64,000 nucleotides of DNA from Auanema rhodensis (GCA_964057225.1 OZ059894.1:11294131-11358130), one strand, 5' to 3'; counted from the first letter of the stretch, positions 48,109 to 62,083 are shown. Notes: generated by a model not told the origin, from the sequence alone. Made by a program: numbers and translations.

Positions 48109-48226
48109 GCTTACGACACCCGGGATTCCCAAGCCGTCTCCGATCCAAGTACTAACCGGGCCCAACGTTGCTTGACTTGCCAGATCGGACGGGATGGCGT
48201 ACTTTCAACGTGGTATGGTCGTAAGC
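48109..48226 (-). rRNA. 5S ribosomal RNA gene
   Basis: First-module copy of the unit starting at 47478. Confidence 0.97.
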
Positions 48227-48468
48227 AATGTTATATTCTTCATTATCAGTTATATCACTCTAAATCTTGTTGTTAATAGTTAGGACCACAAAGAAAACAA
48301 CAGGAACAGTAACAAATGAAATGCCCAAACTTTACAGTGTTCGAGTTATTTACAGTATCTAAGACTACCTCTGTCGTGTTATTAGAGCAAACATTCGATT
48401 AACAACAACTTTTTTTTAGTTATCAAAGCTTTTTTATTTCTTCAAAAAATTTCAAATAAAATATAAAA

Positions 48469-48586
48469 GCTTACGACACCCGGGATTCCCAAGCCGTCTC
48501 CGATCCAAGTACTAACCGGGCCCAACGTTGCTTGACTTGCCAGATCGGACGGGATGGCGTACTTTCAACGTGGTATGGTCGTAAGC
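48469..48586 (-). rRNA. 5S ribosomal RNA gene
   Basis: Second-module copy of the unit starting at 47478. Confidence 0.97.
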
Positions 48587-48728
48587 AATGTCATATTCTT
48601 CATTATCAGTTATATCACTCTAAATCTTGTTGTTAATAGATACGACCACAAAGAAAACAACAGGAACAGTAACAATAACAAAAAAAATTTTTTTTTCACC
48701 TATGTGTCTAAAGGTTAGCCATGTATCC

Positions 48729-48731
<3 letters not shown>

Positions 48732-48764
<33 letters not shown>
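48732..48764. repeat. (TA)n microsatellite, 33 bp
   Basis: Shortest TA tract in the window. Confidence 0.97.
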
Positions 48765-48766
<2 letters not shown>

Positions 48767-49944
48767 ACAGTAAAAAGTCCAATCAAGAGAGAAATTTTTT
48801 CAACACATAGTTGTTTTTTTTTTAAATATCATTGTTTTTCCTCATAACTCGGTTTAAACTCGTTCTAACCCGTTGAAATACGTCTAGAAAGTCTTTATAA
48901 CATGCATATGTATGATAGAACTTCATATTTATTGTAATAGAAAATTTTATTTTCAGACGTCTTGGTTAACAATGATATGTTTTACCCCCTTATAATTTTT
49001 ATCATAATGTTCCTTATACGGAACGCTCAATGAAACTTGCTTCCAGAAAAATTTCTTTCTATTTTTTCTTCATATGTACGTAGATACTATAGAGAACTAT
49101 GATAGAAAACTTTAACATTCACGAAATCATCATTTCTCATTACGCTACGGAGGTTTAAAAAGCTGTGTTTTACCTTATAATAGACCGGAAAACCCTTGTG
49201 TTAAAACTGGACCGTTTTTACACATATAAAAATGTCCCGTATTCGGGACCCTAATGTAACTTTTGATTCCCTATATTTTTTTTCATGAAATTTACAATCT
49301 ACTGTAGAAAGAAGAATTATTTTTATAAAAACTGTAAATTTTTGAAAAATGAAAACAAAACGAAAACAAAAACAACTTTTTTTTGAACATTTTCTCACAC
49401 AAGGGTCCCCCCTTACCTACTTTTTTTCTCATTACTCGTTTCAACCTCATCCGATCACTCTGCAAACATGTTTAATCGTTCTAACTTGTTGAAATACGTC
49501 TTAAAAGTCTAAACAACATGCATATGCATAATAGAAACCACCCGAATAGGCCCCCACGCACTAAACGAGATATATACATTACCAGTATAGTAATAGAACA
49601 CATATTGAAGATTAATTCGATAAGAACAATTTATTGACGTAGAGAATGTTTGTTCCGAAAAACTACAATATTAAACTATAAAAGTAACAAAAGCGTAGAG
49701 GCAGCAAAGACATGAATAAACATAAATGTAAATACAGAATTACCAGGTAGTACATAAGTATGACAAAAAATTATAAGAAAGCCATGAAAATAGAAGGTTT
49801 GTGAACAAATGAGAGGTACATCTTTGATCGTATAGTCATTTCTAAACCGTTCGTATGCTGCAGCATCGTCATAAGCGTCACTCAAGTTGAATTTCCATGT
49901 GTACTACACGATTTTCATTCTTATTGTTACATTCTTTCCCTGAG

Positions 49945-50132
49945 GGAATGGGCCGTTCCCGCCAGCAGTGCAAGAGCGGGTCGACCCGTGAGGTGGAGCT
50001 AGCAAGCCAGCATCTACCTCAAGTCTCAAAAATCGGTTAACCTTATTGTGAACCAATGGAACACATATCGAAGGTTAATTCGATAAGAACGATTACTACA
50101 CTTTGATCTTAGCCAAAAGGCCGAGAAGCGAT
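49945..50132 (-). ncRNA. U2 small nuclear RNA gene
   Basis: Complete copy. Confidence 0.95.
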
Positions 50133-50575
50133 ACAGCATAGCCATGAGTATCAAAGACATCAAGCAAATGTATCGTACTTGTTACGAGTGCACTCTCTCA
50201 TTTGAATATAAAAGTGTGGTTTGACAATCTTGACTGTACAGGTCATAAATGGCTCATATAAACTGTGGATTTACTCAACTTTTGGACTTATTTTTTTCTT
50301 ATTCGAAGCGCTGCACTTTTTTCTATTCTTTTTATTCAAATACTTGTATATAGTTTTATATGTACGGTTGCAAAGTTTCCGAATATTTTATATATTTTTA
50401 TACAATAATTAGGAGAAGGTTAATACAATGAAATCTCCCAACTTTACAGTGTTTGTATTGCTTACAGTATCTAGAACAACCACTCTTGTAATATTAGAGC
50501 ACATATCAATCAACAACTTTTTCTAGTTATCAAAGCTTTTTTATTTCTTCAAGATATTTCAAATAAAATATAAAA

Positions 50576-50693
50576 GCTTACGACACCCGGGATTCCCAAG
50601 CCGTCTCCGATCCAAGTACTAACCGGGCCCAACGTTGCTTGACTTGCCAGATCGGACGGGATGGCGTACTTTCAACGTGGTATGGTCGTAAGC
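50576..50693 (-). rRNA. 5S ribosomal RNA gene
   Basis: First-module copy of the unit starting at 49945. Confidence 0.97.
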
Positions 50694-50935
50694 AATGTTA
50701 TATTCTTCATTATCAGTTATATCACTCTAAATCTTGTTGTTAATAGTTAGGACCACAAAGAAAACAACAGGAACAGTAACAAATGAAATGCCCAAACTTT
50801 ACAGTGTTCGAGTTATTTACAGTATCTAAGACTACCTCTGTCGTGTTATTAGAGCAAACATTCGATTAACAACAACTTTTTTTTAGTTATCAAAGCTTTT
50901 TTATTTCTTCAAAAAATTTCAAATAAAATATAAAA

Positions 50936-51053
50936 GCTTACGACACCCGGGATTCCCAAGCCGTCTCCGATCCAAGTACTAACCGGGCCCAACGTTGCTT
51001 GACTTGCCAGATCGGACGGGATGGCGTACTTTCAACGTGGTATGGTCGTAAGC
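50936..51053 (-). rRNA. 5S ribosomal RNA gene
   Basis: Second-module copy of the unit starting at 49945. Confidence 0.97.
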
Positions 51054-51196
51054 AATGTCATATTCTTCATTATCAGTTATATCACTCTAAATCTTGTTGT
51101 TAATAGATACGACCACAAAGAAAACAACAGGAACAGTAACAATAACAAAAAAAATTTTTTTTTCACCTATGTGTCTAAAGGTTAGCCATGTATCCG

Positions 51197-51197
<1 letters not shown>

Positions 51198-51250
<53 letters not shown>
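51198..51250. repeat. (TA)n microsatellite, 53 bp
   Basis: Uninterrupted TA tract. Confidence 0.97.
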
Positions 51251-51252
<2 letters not shown>

Positions 51253-52430
51253 ACAGTAAAAAGTCCAATCAAGAGAGAAATTTTTTCAACACATAGTTGT
51301 TTTTTTTTTAAATATCATTGTTTTTCCTCATAACTCGGTTTAAACTCGTTCTAACCCGTTGAAATACGTCTAGAAAGTCTTTATAACATGCATATGTATG
51401 ATAGAACTTCATATTTATTGTAATAGAAAATTTTATTTTCAGACGTCTTGGTTAACAATGATATGTTTTACCCCCTTATAATTTTTATCATAATGTTCCT
51501 TATACGGAACGCTCAATGAAACTTGCTTCCAGAAAAATTTCTTTCTATTTTTTCTTCATATGTACGTAGATACTATAGAGAACTATGATAGAAAACTTTA
51601 ACATTCACGAAATCATCATTTCTCATTACGCTACGGAGGTTTAAAAAGCTGTGTTTTACCTTATAATAGACCGGAAAACCCTTGTGTTAAAACTGGACCG
51701 TTTTTACACATATAAAAATGTCCCGTATTCGGGACCCTAATGTAACTTTTGATTCCCTATATTTTTTTTCATGAAATTTACAATCTACTGTAGAAAGAAG
51801 AATTATTTTTATAAAAACTGTAAATTTTTGAAAAATGAAAACAAAACGAAAACAAAAACAACTTTTTTTTGAACATTTTCTCACACAAGGGTCCCCCCTT
51901 ACCTACTTTTTTTCTCATTACTCGTTTCAACCTCATCCGATCACTCTGCAAACATGTTTAATCGTTCTAACTTGTTGAAATACGTCTTAAAAGTCTAAAC
52001 AACATGCATATGCATAATAGAAACCACCCGAATAGGCCCCCACGCACTAAACGAGATATATACATTACCAGTATAGTAATAGAACACATATTGAAGATTA
52101 ATTCGATAAGAACAATTTATTGACGTAGAGAATGTTTGTTCCGAAAAACTACAATATTAAACTATAAAAGTAACAAAAGCGTAGAGGCAGCAAAGACATG
52201 AATAAACATAAATGTAAATACAGAATTACCAGGTAGTACATAAGTATGACAAAAAATTATAAGAAAGCCATGAAAATAGAAGGTTTGTGAACAAATGAGA
52301 GGTACATCTTTGATCGTATAGTCATTTCTAAACCGTTCGTATGCTGCAGCATCGTCATAAGCGTCACTCAAGTTGAATTTCCATGTGTACTACACGATTT
52401 TCATTCTTATTGTTACATTCTTTCCCTGAG

Positions 52431-52618
52431 GGAATGGGCCGTTCCCGCCAGCAGTGCAAGAGCGGGTCGACCCGTGAGGTGGAGCTAGCAAGCCAGCATC
52501 TACCTCAAGTCTCAAAAATCGGTTAACCTTATTGTGAACCAATGGAACACATATCGAAGGTTAATTCGATAAGAACGATTACTACACTTTGATCTTAGCC
52601 AAAAGGCCGAGAAGCGAT
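52431..52618 (-). ncRNA. U2 small nuclear RNA gene
   Basis: Complete copy. Confidence 0.95.
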
Positions 52619-53061
52619 ACAGCATAGCCATGAGTATCAAAGACATCAAGCAAATGTATCGTACTTGTTACGAGTGCACTCTCTCATTTGAATATAAAAG
52701 TGTGGTTTGACAATCTTGACTGTACAGGTCATAAATGGCTCATATAAACTGTGGATTTACTCAACTTTTGGACTTATTTTTTTCTTATTCGAAGCGCTGC
52801 ACTTTTTTCTATTCTTTTTATTCAAATACTTGTATATAGTTTTATATGTACGGTTGCAAAGTTTCCGAATATTTTATATATTTTTATACAATAATTAGGA
52901 GAAGGTTAATACAATGAAATCTCCCAACTTTACAGTGTTTGTATTGCTTACAGTATCTAGAACAACCACTCTTGTAATATTAGAGCACATATCAATCAAC
53001 AACTTTTTCTAGTTATCAAAGCTTTTTTATTTCTTCAAGATATTTCAAATAAAATATAAAA

Positions 53062-53179
53062 GCTTACGACACCCGGGATTCCCAAGCCGTCTCCGATCCA
53101 AGTACTAACCGGGCCCAACGTTGCTTGACTTGCCAGATCGGACGGGATGGCGTACTTTCAACGTGGTATGGTCGTAAGC
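53062..53179 (-). rRNA. 5S ribosomal RNA gene
   Basis: First-module copy of the unit starting at 52431. Confidence 0.97.
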
Positions 53180-53421
53180 AATGTTATATTCTTCATTATC
53201 AGTTATATCACTCTAAATCTTGTTGTTAATAGTTAGGACCACAAAGAAAACAACAGGAACAGTAACAAATGAAATGCCCAAACTTTACAGTGTTCGAGTT
53301 ATTTACAGTATCTAAGACTACCTCTGTCGTGTTATTAGAGCAAACATTCGATTAACAACAACTTTTTTTTAGTTATCAAAGCTTTTTTATTTCTTCAAAA
53401 AATTTCAAATAAAATATAAAA

Positions 53422-53539
53422 GCTTACGACACCCGGGATTCCCAAGCCGTCTCCGATCCAAGTACTAACCGGGCCCAACGTTGCTTGACTTGCCAGATCG
53501 GACGGGATGGCGTACTTTCAACGTGGTATGGTCGTAAGC
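53422..53539 (-). rRNA. 5S ribosomal RNA gene
   Basis: Second-module copy of the unit starting at 52431. Confidence 0.97.
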
Positions 53540-53681
53540 AATGTCATATTCTTCATTATCAGTTATATCACTCTAAATCTTGTTGTTAATAGATACGACC
53601 ACAAAGAAAACAACAGGAACAGTAACAATAACAAAAAAAATTTTTTTTTCACCTATGTGTCTAAAGGTTAGCCATGTATCC

Positions 53682-53684
<3 letters not shown>

Positions 53685-53725
<41 letters not shown>
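53685..53725. repeat. (TA)n microsatellite, 41 bp
   Basis: Uninterrupted TA tract. Confidence 0.97.
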
Positions 53726-53727
<2 letters not shown>

Positions 53728-54908
53728 ACAGTAAAAAGTCCAATCAAGAGAGAAATTTTTTCAACACATAGTTGTTTTTTTTTTAAATATCATTGTTTTT
53801 CCTCATAACTCGGTTTAAACTCGTTCTAACCCGTTGAAATACGTCTAGAAAGTCTTTATAACATGCATATGTATGATAGAACTTCATATTTATTGTAATA
53901 GAAAATTTTATTTTCAGACGTCTTGGTTAACAATGATATGTTTTACCCCCTTATAATTTTTATCATAATGTTCCTTATACGGAACGCTCAATGAAACTTG
54001 CTTCCAGAAAAATTTCTTTCTATTTTTTCTTCATATGTACGTAGATACTATAGAGAACTATGATAGAAAACTTTAACATTCACGAAATCATCATTTCTCA
54101 TTACGCTACGGAGGTTTAAAAAGCTGTGTTTTACCTTATAATAGACCGGAAAACCCTTGTGTTAAAACTGGACCGTTTTTACACATATAAAAATGTCCCG
54201 TATTCGGGACCCTAATGTAACTTTTGATTCCCTATATTTTTTTTCATGAAATTTACAATCTACTGTAGAAAGAAGAATTATTTTTATAAAAACTGTAAAT
54301 TTTTGAAAAATGAAAACAAAACGAAAACAAAAACAACTTTTTTTTGAACATTTTCTCACCACACAAGGGTCCCCCCTTACCTACTTTTTTTCTCATTACT
54401 CGTTTCAACCTCATCCGATCACTCTGCAAACATGTTTAATCGTTCTAACTTGTTGAAATACGTCTTAAAAGTCTAAACAACATGCATATGCATAATAGAA
54501 ACCACCCGAATAGGCCCCCACGCACTAAACGAGATATATACATTACCAGTATAGTAATAGAACACATATTGAAGATTAATTCGATAAGAACAATTTATTG
54601 ACGTAGAGAATGTTTGTTCCGAAAAACTACAATATTAAACTATAAAAGTAACAAAAGCGTAGAGGCAGCAAAGACATGAATAAACATAAATGTAAATACA
54701 GAATTACCAGGTAGTACATAAGTATGACAAAAAATTATAAGAAAGCCATGAAAATAGAAGGTTTGTGAACAAATGAGAGGTACATCTTTGATCGTATAGT
54801 CATTTCTAAACCGTTCGTATGCTGCAGCATCGTCATAAGCGTCACTCAAGTTGAATTTCCATGTGTACTACACGATTTTCATTCTTATTGTTACATTCTT
54901 TCCCTGAG

Positions 54909-55096
54909 GGAATGGGCCGTTCCCGCCAGCAGTGCAAGAGCGGGTCGACCCGTGAGGTGGAGCTAGCAAGCCAGCATCTACCTCAAGTCTCAAAAATCGG
55001 TTAACCTTATTGTGAACCAATGGAACACATATCGAAGGTTAATTCGATAAGAACGATTACTACACTTTGATCTTAGCCAAAAGGCCGAGAAGCGAT
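54909..55096 (-). ncRNA. U2 small nuclear RNA gene
   Basis: Complete copy. Confidence 0.95.
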
Positions 55097-55539
55097 ACAG
55101 CATAGCCATGAGTATCAAAGACATCAAGCAAATGTATCGTACTTGTTACGAGTGCACTCTCTCATTTGAATATAAAAGTGTGGTTTGACAATCTTGACTG
55201 TACAGGTCATAAATGGCTCATATAAACTGTGGATTTACTCAACTTTTGGACTTATTTTTTTCTTATTCGAAGCGCTGCACTTTTTTCTATTCTTTTTATT
55301 CAAATACTTGTATATAGTTTTATATGTACGGTTGCAAAGTTTCCGAATATTTTATATATTTTTATACAATAATTAGGAGAAGGTTAATACAATGAAATCT
55401 CCCAACTTTACAGTGTTTGTATTGCTTACAGTATCTAGAACAACCACTCTTGTAATATTAGAGCACATATCAATCAACAACTTTTTCTAGTTATCAAAGC
55501 TTTTTTATTTCTTCAAGATATTTCAAATAAAATATAAAA

Positions 55540-55657
55540 GCTTACGACACCCGGGATTCCCAAGCCGTCTCCGATCCAAGTACTAACCGGGCCCAACGTT
55601 GCTTGACTTGCCAGATCGGACGGGATGGCGTACTTTCAACGTGGTATGGTCGTAAGC
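55540..55657 (-). rRNA. 5S ribosomal RNA gene
   Basis: First-module copy of the unit starting at 54909. Confidence 0.97.
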
Positions 55658-55899
55658 AATGTTATATTCTTCATTATCAGTTATATCACTCTAAATCTTG
55701 TTGTTAATAGTTAGGACCACAAAGAAAACAACAGGAACAGTAACAAATGAAATGCCCAAACTTTACAGTGTTCGAGTTATTTACAGTATCTAAGACTACC
55801 TCTGTCGTGTTATTAGAGCAAACATTCGATTAACAACAACTTTTTTTTAGTTATCAAAGCTTTTTTATTTCTTCAAAAAATTTCAAATAAAATATAAAA

Positions 55900-56017
55900 G
55901 CTTACGACACCCGGGATTCCCAAGCCGTCTCCGATCCAAGTACTAACCGGGCCCAACGTTGCTTGACTTGCCAGATCGGACGGGATGGCGTACTTTCAAC
56001 GTGGTATGGTCGTAAGC
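55900..56017 (-). rRNA. 5S ribosomal RNA gene
   Basis: Second-module copy of the unit starting at 54909. Confidence 0.97.
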
Positions 56018-56159
56018 AATGTCATATTCTTCATTATCAGTTATATCACTCTAAATCTTGTTGTTAATAGATACGACCACAAAGAAAACAACAGGAACAG
56101 TAACAATAACAAAAAAAATTTTTTTTTCACCTATGTGTCTAAAGGTTAGCCATGTATCC

Positions 56160-56162
<3 letters not shown>

Positions 56163-56199
<37 letters not shown>
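56163..56199. repeat. (TA)n microsatellite, 37 bp
   Basis: Uninterrupted TA tract. Confidence 0.97.
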
Positions 56200-56201
<2 letters not shown>

Positions 56202-57379
56202 ACAGTAAAAAGTCCAATCAAGAGAGAAATTTTTTCAACACATAGTTGTTTTTTTTTTAAATATCATTGTTTTTCCTCATAACTCGGTTTAAACTCGTTC
56301 TAACCCGTTGAAATACGTCTAGAAAGTCTTTATAACATGCATATGTATGATAGAACTTCATATTTATTGTAATAGAAAATTTTATTTTCAGACGTCTTGG
56401 TTAACAATGATATGTTTTACCCCCTTATAATTTTTATCATAATGTTCCTTATACGGAACGCTCAATGAAACTTGCTTCCAGAAAAATTTCTTTCTATTTT
56501 TTCTTCATATGTACGTAGATACTATAGAGAACTATGATAGAAAACTTTAACATTCACGAAATCATCATTTCTCATTACGCTACGGAGGTTTAAAAAGCTG
56601 TGTTTTACCTTATAATAGACCGGAAAACCCTTGTGTTAAAACTGGACCGTTTTTACACATATAAAAATGTCCCGTATTCGGGACCCTAATGTAACTTTTG
56701 ATTCCCTATATTTTTTTTCATGAAATTTACAATCTACTGTAGAAAGAAGAATTATTTTTATAAAAACTGTAAATTTTTGAAAAATGAAAACAAAACGAAA
56801 ACAAAAACAACTTTTTTTTGAACATTTTCTCACACAAGGGTCCCCCCTTACCTACTTTTTTTCTCATTACTCGTTTCAACCTCATCCGATCACTCTGCAA
56901 ACATGTTTAATCGTTCTAACTTGTTGAAATACGTCTTAAAAGTCTAAACAACATGCATATGCATAATAGAAACCACCCGAATAGGCCCCCACGCACTAAA
57001 CGAGATATATACATTACCAGTATAGTAATAGAACACATATTGAAGATTAATTCGATAAGAACAATTTATTGACGTAGAGAATGTTTGTTCCGAAAAACTA
57101 CAATATTAAACTATAAAAGTAACAAAAGCGTAGAGGCAGCAAAGACATGAATAAACATAAATGTAAATACAGAATTACCAGGTAGTACATAAGTATGACA
57201 AAAAATTATAAGAAAGCCATGAAAATAGAAGGTTTGTGAACAAATGAGAGGTACATCTTTGATCGTATAGTCATTTCTAAACCGTTCGTATGCTGCAGCA
57301 TCGTCATAAGCGTCACTCAAGTTGAATTTCCATGTGTACTACACGATTTTCATTCTTATTGTTACATTCTTTCCCTGAG

Positions 57380-57567
57380 GGAATGGGCCGTTCCCGCCAG
57401 CAGTGCAAGAGCGGGTCGACCCGTGAGGTGGAGCTAGCAAGCCAGCATCTACCTCAAGTCTCAAAAATCGGTTAACCTTATTGTGAACCAATGGAACACA
57501 TATCGAAGGTTAATTCGATAAGAACGATTACTACACTTTGATCTTAGCCAAAAGGCCGAGAAGCGAT
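57380..57567 (-). ncRNA. U2 small nuclear RNA gene
   Basis: Complete copy. Confidence 0.95.
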
Positions 57568-58010
57568 ACAGCATAGCCATGAGTATCAAAGACATCAAGC
57601 AAATGTATCGTACTTGTTACGAGTGCACTCTCTCATTTGAATATAAAAGTGTGGTTTGACAATCTTGACTGTACAGGTCATAAATGGCTCATATAAACTG
57701 TGGATTTACTCAACTTTTGGACTTATTTTTTTCTTATTCGAAGCGCTGCACTTTTTTCTATTCTTTTTATTCAAATACTTGTATATAGTTTTATATGTAC
57801 GGTTGCAAAGTTTCCGAATATTTTATATATTTTTATACAATAATTAGGAGAAGGTTAATACAATGAAATCTCCCAACTTTACAGTGTTTGTATTGCTTAC
57901 AGTATCTAGAACAACCACTCTTGTAATATTAGAGCACATATCAATCAACAACTTTTTCTAGTTATCAAAGCTTTTTTATTTCTTCAAGATATTTCAAATA
58001 AAATATAAAA

Positions 58011-58128
58011 GCTTACGACACCCGGGATTCCCAAGCCGTCTCCGATCCAAGTACTAACCGGGCCCAACGTTGCTTGACTTGCCAGATCGGACGGGATGGC
58101 GTACTTTCAACGTGGTATGGTCGTAAGC
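58011..58128 (-). rRNA. 5S ribosomal RNA gene
   Basis: First-module copy of the unit starting at 57380. Confidence 0.97.
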
Positions 58129-58370
58129 AATGTTATATTCTTCATTATCAGTTATATCACTCTAAATCTTGTTGTTAATAGTTAGGACCACAAAGAAAAC
58201 AACAGGAACAGTAACAAATGAAATGCCCAAACTTTACAGTGTTCGAGTTATTTACAGTATCTAAGACTACCTCTGTCGTGTTATTAGAGCAAACATTCGA
58301 TTAACAACAACTTTTTTTTAGTTATCAAAGCTTTTTTATTTCTTCAAAAAATTTCAAATAAAATATAAAA

Positions 58371-58488
58371 GCTTACGACACCCGGGATTCCCAAGCCGTC
58401 TCCGATCCAAGTACTAACCGGGCCCAACGTTGCTTGACTTGCCAGATCGGACGGGATGGCGTACTTTCAACGTGGTATGGTCGTAAGC
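58371..58488 (-). rRNA. 5S ribosomal RNA gene
   Basis: Second-module copy of the unit starting at 57380. Confidence 0.97.
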
Positions 58489-58630
58489 AATGTCATATTC
58501 TTCATTATCAGTTATATCACTCTAAATCTTGTTGTTAATAGATACGACCACAAAGAAAACAACAGGAACAGTAACAATAACAAAAAAAATTTTTTTTTCA
58601 CCTATGTGTCTAAAGGTTAGCCATGTATCC

Positions 58631-58633
<3 letters not shown>

Positions 58634-58676
<43 letters not shown>
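58634..58676. repeat. (TA)n microsatellite, 43 bp
   Basis: Uninterrupted TA tract. Confidence 0.97.
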
Positions 58677-58678
<2 letters not shown>

Positions 58679-59856
58679 ACAGTAAAAAGTCCAATCAAGA
58701 GAGAAATTTTTTCAACACATAGTTGTTTTTTTTTTAAATATCATTGTTTTTCCTCATAACTCGGTTTAAACTCGTTCTAACCCGTTGAAATACGTCTAGA
58801 AAGTCTTTATAACATGCATATGTATGATAGAACTTCATATTTATTGTAATAGAAAATTTTATTTTCAGACGTCTTGGTTAACAATGATATGTTTTACCCC
58901 CTTATAATTTTTATCATAATGTTCCTTATACGGAACGCTCAATGAAACTTGCTTCCAGAAAAATTTCTTTCTATTTTTTCTTCATATGTACGTAGATACT
59001 ATAGAGAACTATGATAGAAAACTTTAACATTCACGAAATCATCATTTCTCATTACGCTACGGAGGTTTAAAAAGCTGTGTTTTACCTTATAATAGACCGG
59101 AAAACCCTTGTGTTAAAACTGGACCGTTTTTACACATATAAAAATGTCCCGTATTCGGGACCCTAATGTAACTTTTGATTCCCTATATTTTTTTTCATGA
59201 AATTTACAATCTACTGTAGAAAGAAGAATTATTTTTATAAAAACTGTAAATTTTTGAAAAATGAAAACAAAACGAAAACAAAAACAACTTTTTTTTGAAC
59301 ATTTTCTCACACAAGGGTCCCCCCTTACCTACTTTTTTTCTCATTACTCGTTTCAACCTCATCCGATCACTCTGCAAACATGTTTAATCGTTCTAACTTG
59401 TTGAAATACGTCTTAAAAGTCTAAACAACATGCATATGCATAATAGAAACCACCCGAATAGGCCCCCACGCACTAAACGAGATATATACATTACCAGTAT
59501 AGTAATAGAACACATATTGAAGATTAATTCGATAAGAACAATTTATTGACGTAGAGAATGTTTGTTCCGAAAAACTACAATATTAAACTATAAAAGTAAC
59601 AAAAGCGTAGAGGCAGCAAAGACATGAATAAACATAAATGTAAATACAGAATTACCAGGTAGTACATAAGTATGACAAAAAATTATAAGAAAGCCATGAA
59701 AATAGAAGGTTTGTGAACAAATGAGAGGTACATCTTTGATCGTATAGTCATTTCTAAACCGTTCGTATGCTGCAGCATCGTCATAAGCGTCACTCAAGTT
59801 GAATTTCCATGTGTACTACACGATTTTCATTCTTATTGTTACATTCTTTCCCTGAG

Positions 59857-60007
59857 GGAATGGGCCGTTCCCGCCAGCAGTGCAAGAGCGGGTCGACCCG
59901 TGAGGTGGAGCTAGCAAGCCAGCATCTACCTCAAGTCTCAAAAATCGGTTAACCTTATTGTGAACCAATGGAACACATATCGAAGGTTAATTCGATAAGA
60001 ACGATTA
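59857..60007 (-). pseudogene. U2 3' fragment (nt 38-188) before element E
   Basis: Bases 59890-60007 repeat U2 nt 38-155 and are present again at 62083-62200. Confidence 0.92.
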
Positions 60008-62083
60008 ATGGTTTATTGAATAACTAATGTTATGATACAATAAATAACCAATAAAAAAGAGCCCAGAATCGGGGAGACGGTATTACCAGTACAACTTAAA
60101 ACAGCAAGTAATTAAAAAGTACATAATAAGACACATTGCCAACAGAGGCTAAAACGACTCAAGAGTCGGGGGAGTGGGTTAAAAAAAATGAACAAAAAAA
60201 TGAATATTAAAGCAGAACAATGAGAAATCAAGTGCCGCTATGATCAAACAATTTGAGTGCCTACGGCAATGATGTTAAAAATAAACAACAAAATACATGT
60301 ACCAATGAAGGTCAGAAAGAAAGAAACAAAAGACAAAAATAAGTAATACAAAAAGTAAATACATTACAATCAAATCACAAACAAGTCAATTGATAATTTC
60401 TTCTTCATATTGCCTTACACTAGAAACATGTTCCACGTAGATATTCCTGGCCCACTTGATGGTATCGGCGACGACGAGCTTCTCCATTAGCCGGTTGTAG
60501 TGGCTGCTGATCTTGAGTGATCGGAGGGCTTGTCCGTTGAGCGGGTCCATAGTTCCAAGCATTCCTACGACATATGCTTCTACACTAGTCTTATAACCAA
60601 GACATTGGTATTGGCTGGCTATGTCAGCATATTTCCTCTCCTTTATCATACGCGCGGCTATCATGGCTTGACGGCGGTTTTCATAGCTCACTGTAACATC
60701 AACGATACTACAGTGTTTTGCGTCATGATCGACCACTACTATGTCAGGTCGGAGTGTACTATTAATGCCAGGAAGAGGCTGGTTAGTGTAAACTTCTCCG
60801 TTTTTAGGCTCTGGCAGGGCTTTGATAAGACGGTCCACGATGTTGTTGTGGCGGAGTTGGATTGCTCTCGTGTGAGAGTGGCAGTGTCCAAGAACATGTG
60901 CAGCAGTTTCGTTGGAGTAACTACACCTGCGGCACTGTTTGTTTCCTTCTCCGTGTCTTCTACAGCCATTGAGCTGGAGAGTATTGAGTCGAGCCTTGTG
61001 GATGAATCGCCAATCAGCAAACCGTATGAAATCTCCCTTCGCCATAAAGTGATTGGACGCTTTGTTGAGCATTGTGACATCAAAGACTTTCCCTTGATCC
61101 GGTTTTTGAAGAAGGATCCGAAGGTCTTTCAGCCATAATGCACGTCGCAGGCTTCTGTGGCATAGTGAAGGTGTTAACAGTTGGTTGTTTAGATTGAGTT
61201 CTAAACCACTTTCGAGGCATGTCCAGTTAGCGTTGATGAGTTTCTTGAGTTGACGCATCGCTACTCTTACTCTAGTCCAGATGGAGGAAACATCAGATGT
61301 TTCGGTGTCGAAAATGCCATCAACGGAACCGTTGTAATATGCAGCTGTCTCATCGTTACTGGCTTGACGTTTAATCCTTTTTGATGCTACTTTTTTTGAG
61401 TCTTGATGCGCAATATCAGCTACTACAAGATCAGATGACTTCAAAAGTTGGTAGGCATGAGTGACTTCACAGACGTCTGACAGGTGTTGGAGTCGAGAGA
61501 GACCAAGTCCGCCGTAGTTAGTTGGCAGGTAGATTGGTTCAGCACTGGCGTTTGGAGGATAGTGCATCCATCTACGGGCACAGCGTTTGAGTTCTTTGTC
61601 AAAGGCGACTAGTTTACTCTTTGGGACGTGGCCATTCGTCATATGAAAATTAAGGCAGGGCATCAGGAAGGTGCGTACTGCGTCAGCTTTCTGCCATTCA
61701 GCAAGTAAGGATTTGTCAATTTTTTCCAAGTGTTGACTCATAATATTCACTGTTGGAACCGCAGACTTATGTAAATGCATTCCAGTAGGGATTCCCAGGT
61801 GGGAGTAGCTGTCGAATTTGCTGAGAGCGGGTAGAGAGGAGCTCTGTAGCATGTATGAGGCTGTTGATATTTTCCCTTTGTCGATCGTCAAGGTGGCGCA
61901 TTTCGCTGGTTTGAAGGTCAAGCCTGTGAAATTAGCCGCATTTGATGCTGCGTCCAACATTTTCTGTAGATCTTCTGATGATGAGGAGACCAGGGCAAGG
62001 TCATCGGCGTACGCTAGCACAGCGATGTTGTGGTTGTGTAGCTTATAGCCAGTAGAGGATTCCAAGATGGTTTTAATTAGAGG
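60008..62083 (-). mobile_element. Non-LTR retrotransposon copy E, 5'-truncated
   Basis: 2076 bp of the D-like lineage, with the same 3' UTR variants as D. The 3' junction is canonical. The 5' end is truncated inside the reverse transcriptase just before YADD and joins U2 nt 155, with one shared G. The flanking duplication of U2 is 118 bp. Confidence 0.92.
60386..62083 (-). pseudogene. Retrotransposon C-terminal fragment (copy E)
   Basis: An open frame covers residues ~528-1092, including YADD, the CCHC motif and the endonuclease residues, without an internal stop. Upstream it continues in frame into U2 sequence as far as 62161, so 26 U2-derived codons precede PLIKTILESS. No natural ATG exists. 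The first catalytic aspartate and the zinc fingers are missing. Confidence 0.85.

Larger units (their letters stand above)
47478..49944 (-). repeat. Array unit, 2467 bp
   Basis: Shortest normal unit, because of its short TA tract. Linker 47666-48108 and spacer 48765-49944 show no gene. Confidence 0.95.
49945..52430 (-). repeat. Array unit, 2486 bp
   Basis: Normal unit. One T is missing before the TA tract (CGTTAT instead of CGTTTAT at 51196). Linker 50133-50575 and spacer 51251-52430 show no gene. Confidence 0.95.
52431..54908 (-). repeat. Array unit, 2478 bp
   Basis: Normal unit with a private 3-bp insertion in the spacer near 54359 (CTCACCACACAAGG instead of CTCACACAAGG). Linker 52619-53061 and spacer 53726-54908 show no gene. 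Confidence 0.95.
54909..57379 (-). repeat. Array unit, 2471 bp
   Basis: Normal unit. Linker 55097-55539 and spacer 56200-57379 show no gene. Confidence 0.95.
57380..59856 (-). repeat. Array unit, 2477 bp
   Basis: Normal unit. Linker 57568-58010 and spacer 58677-59856 show no gene. Confidence 0.95.
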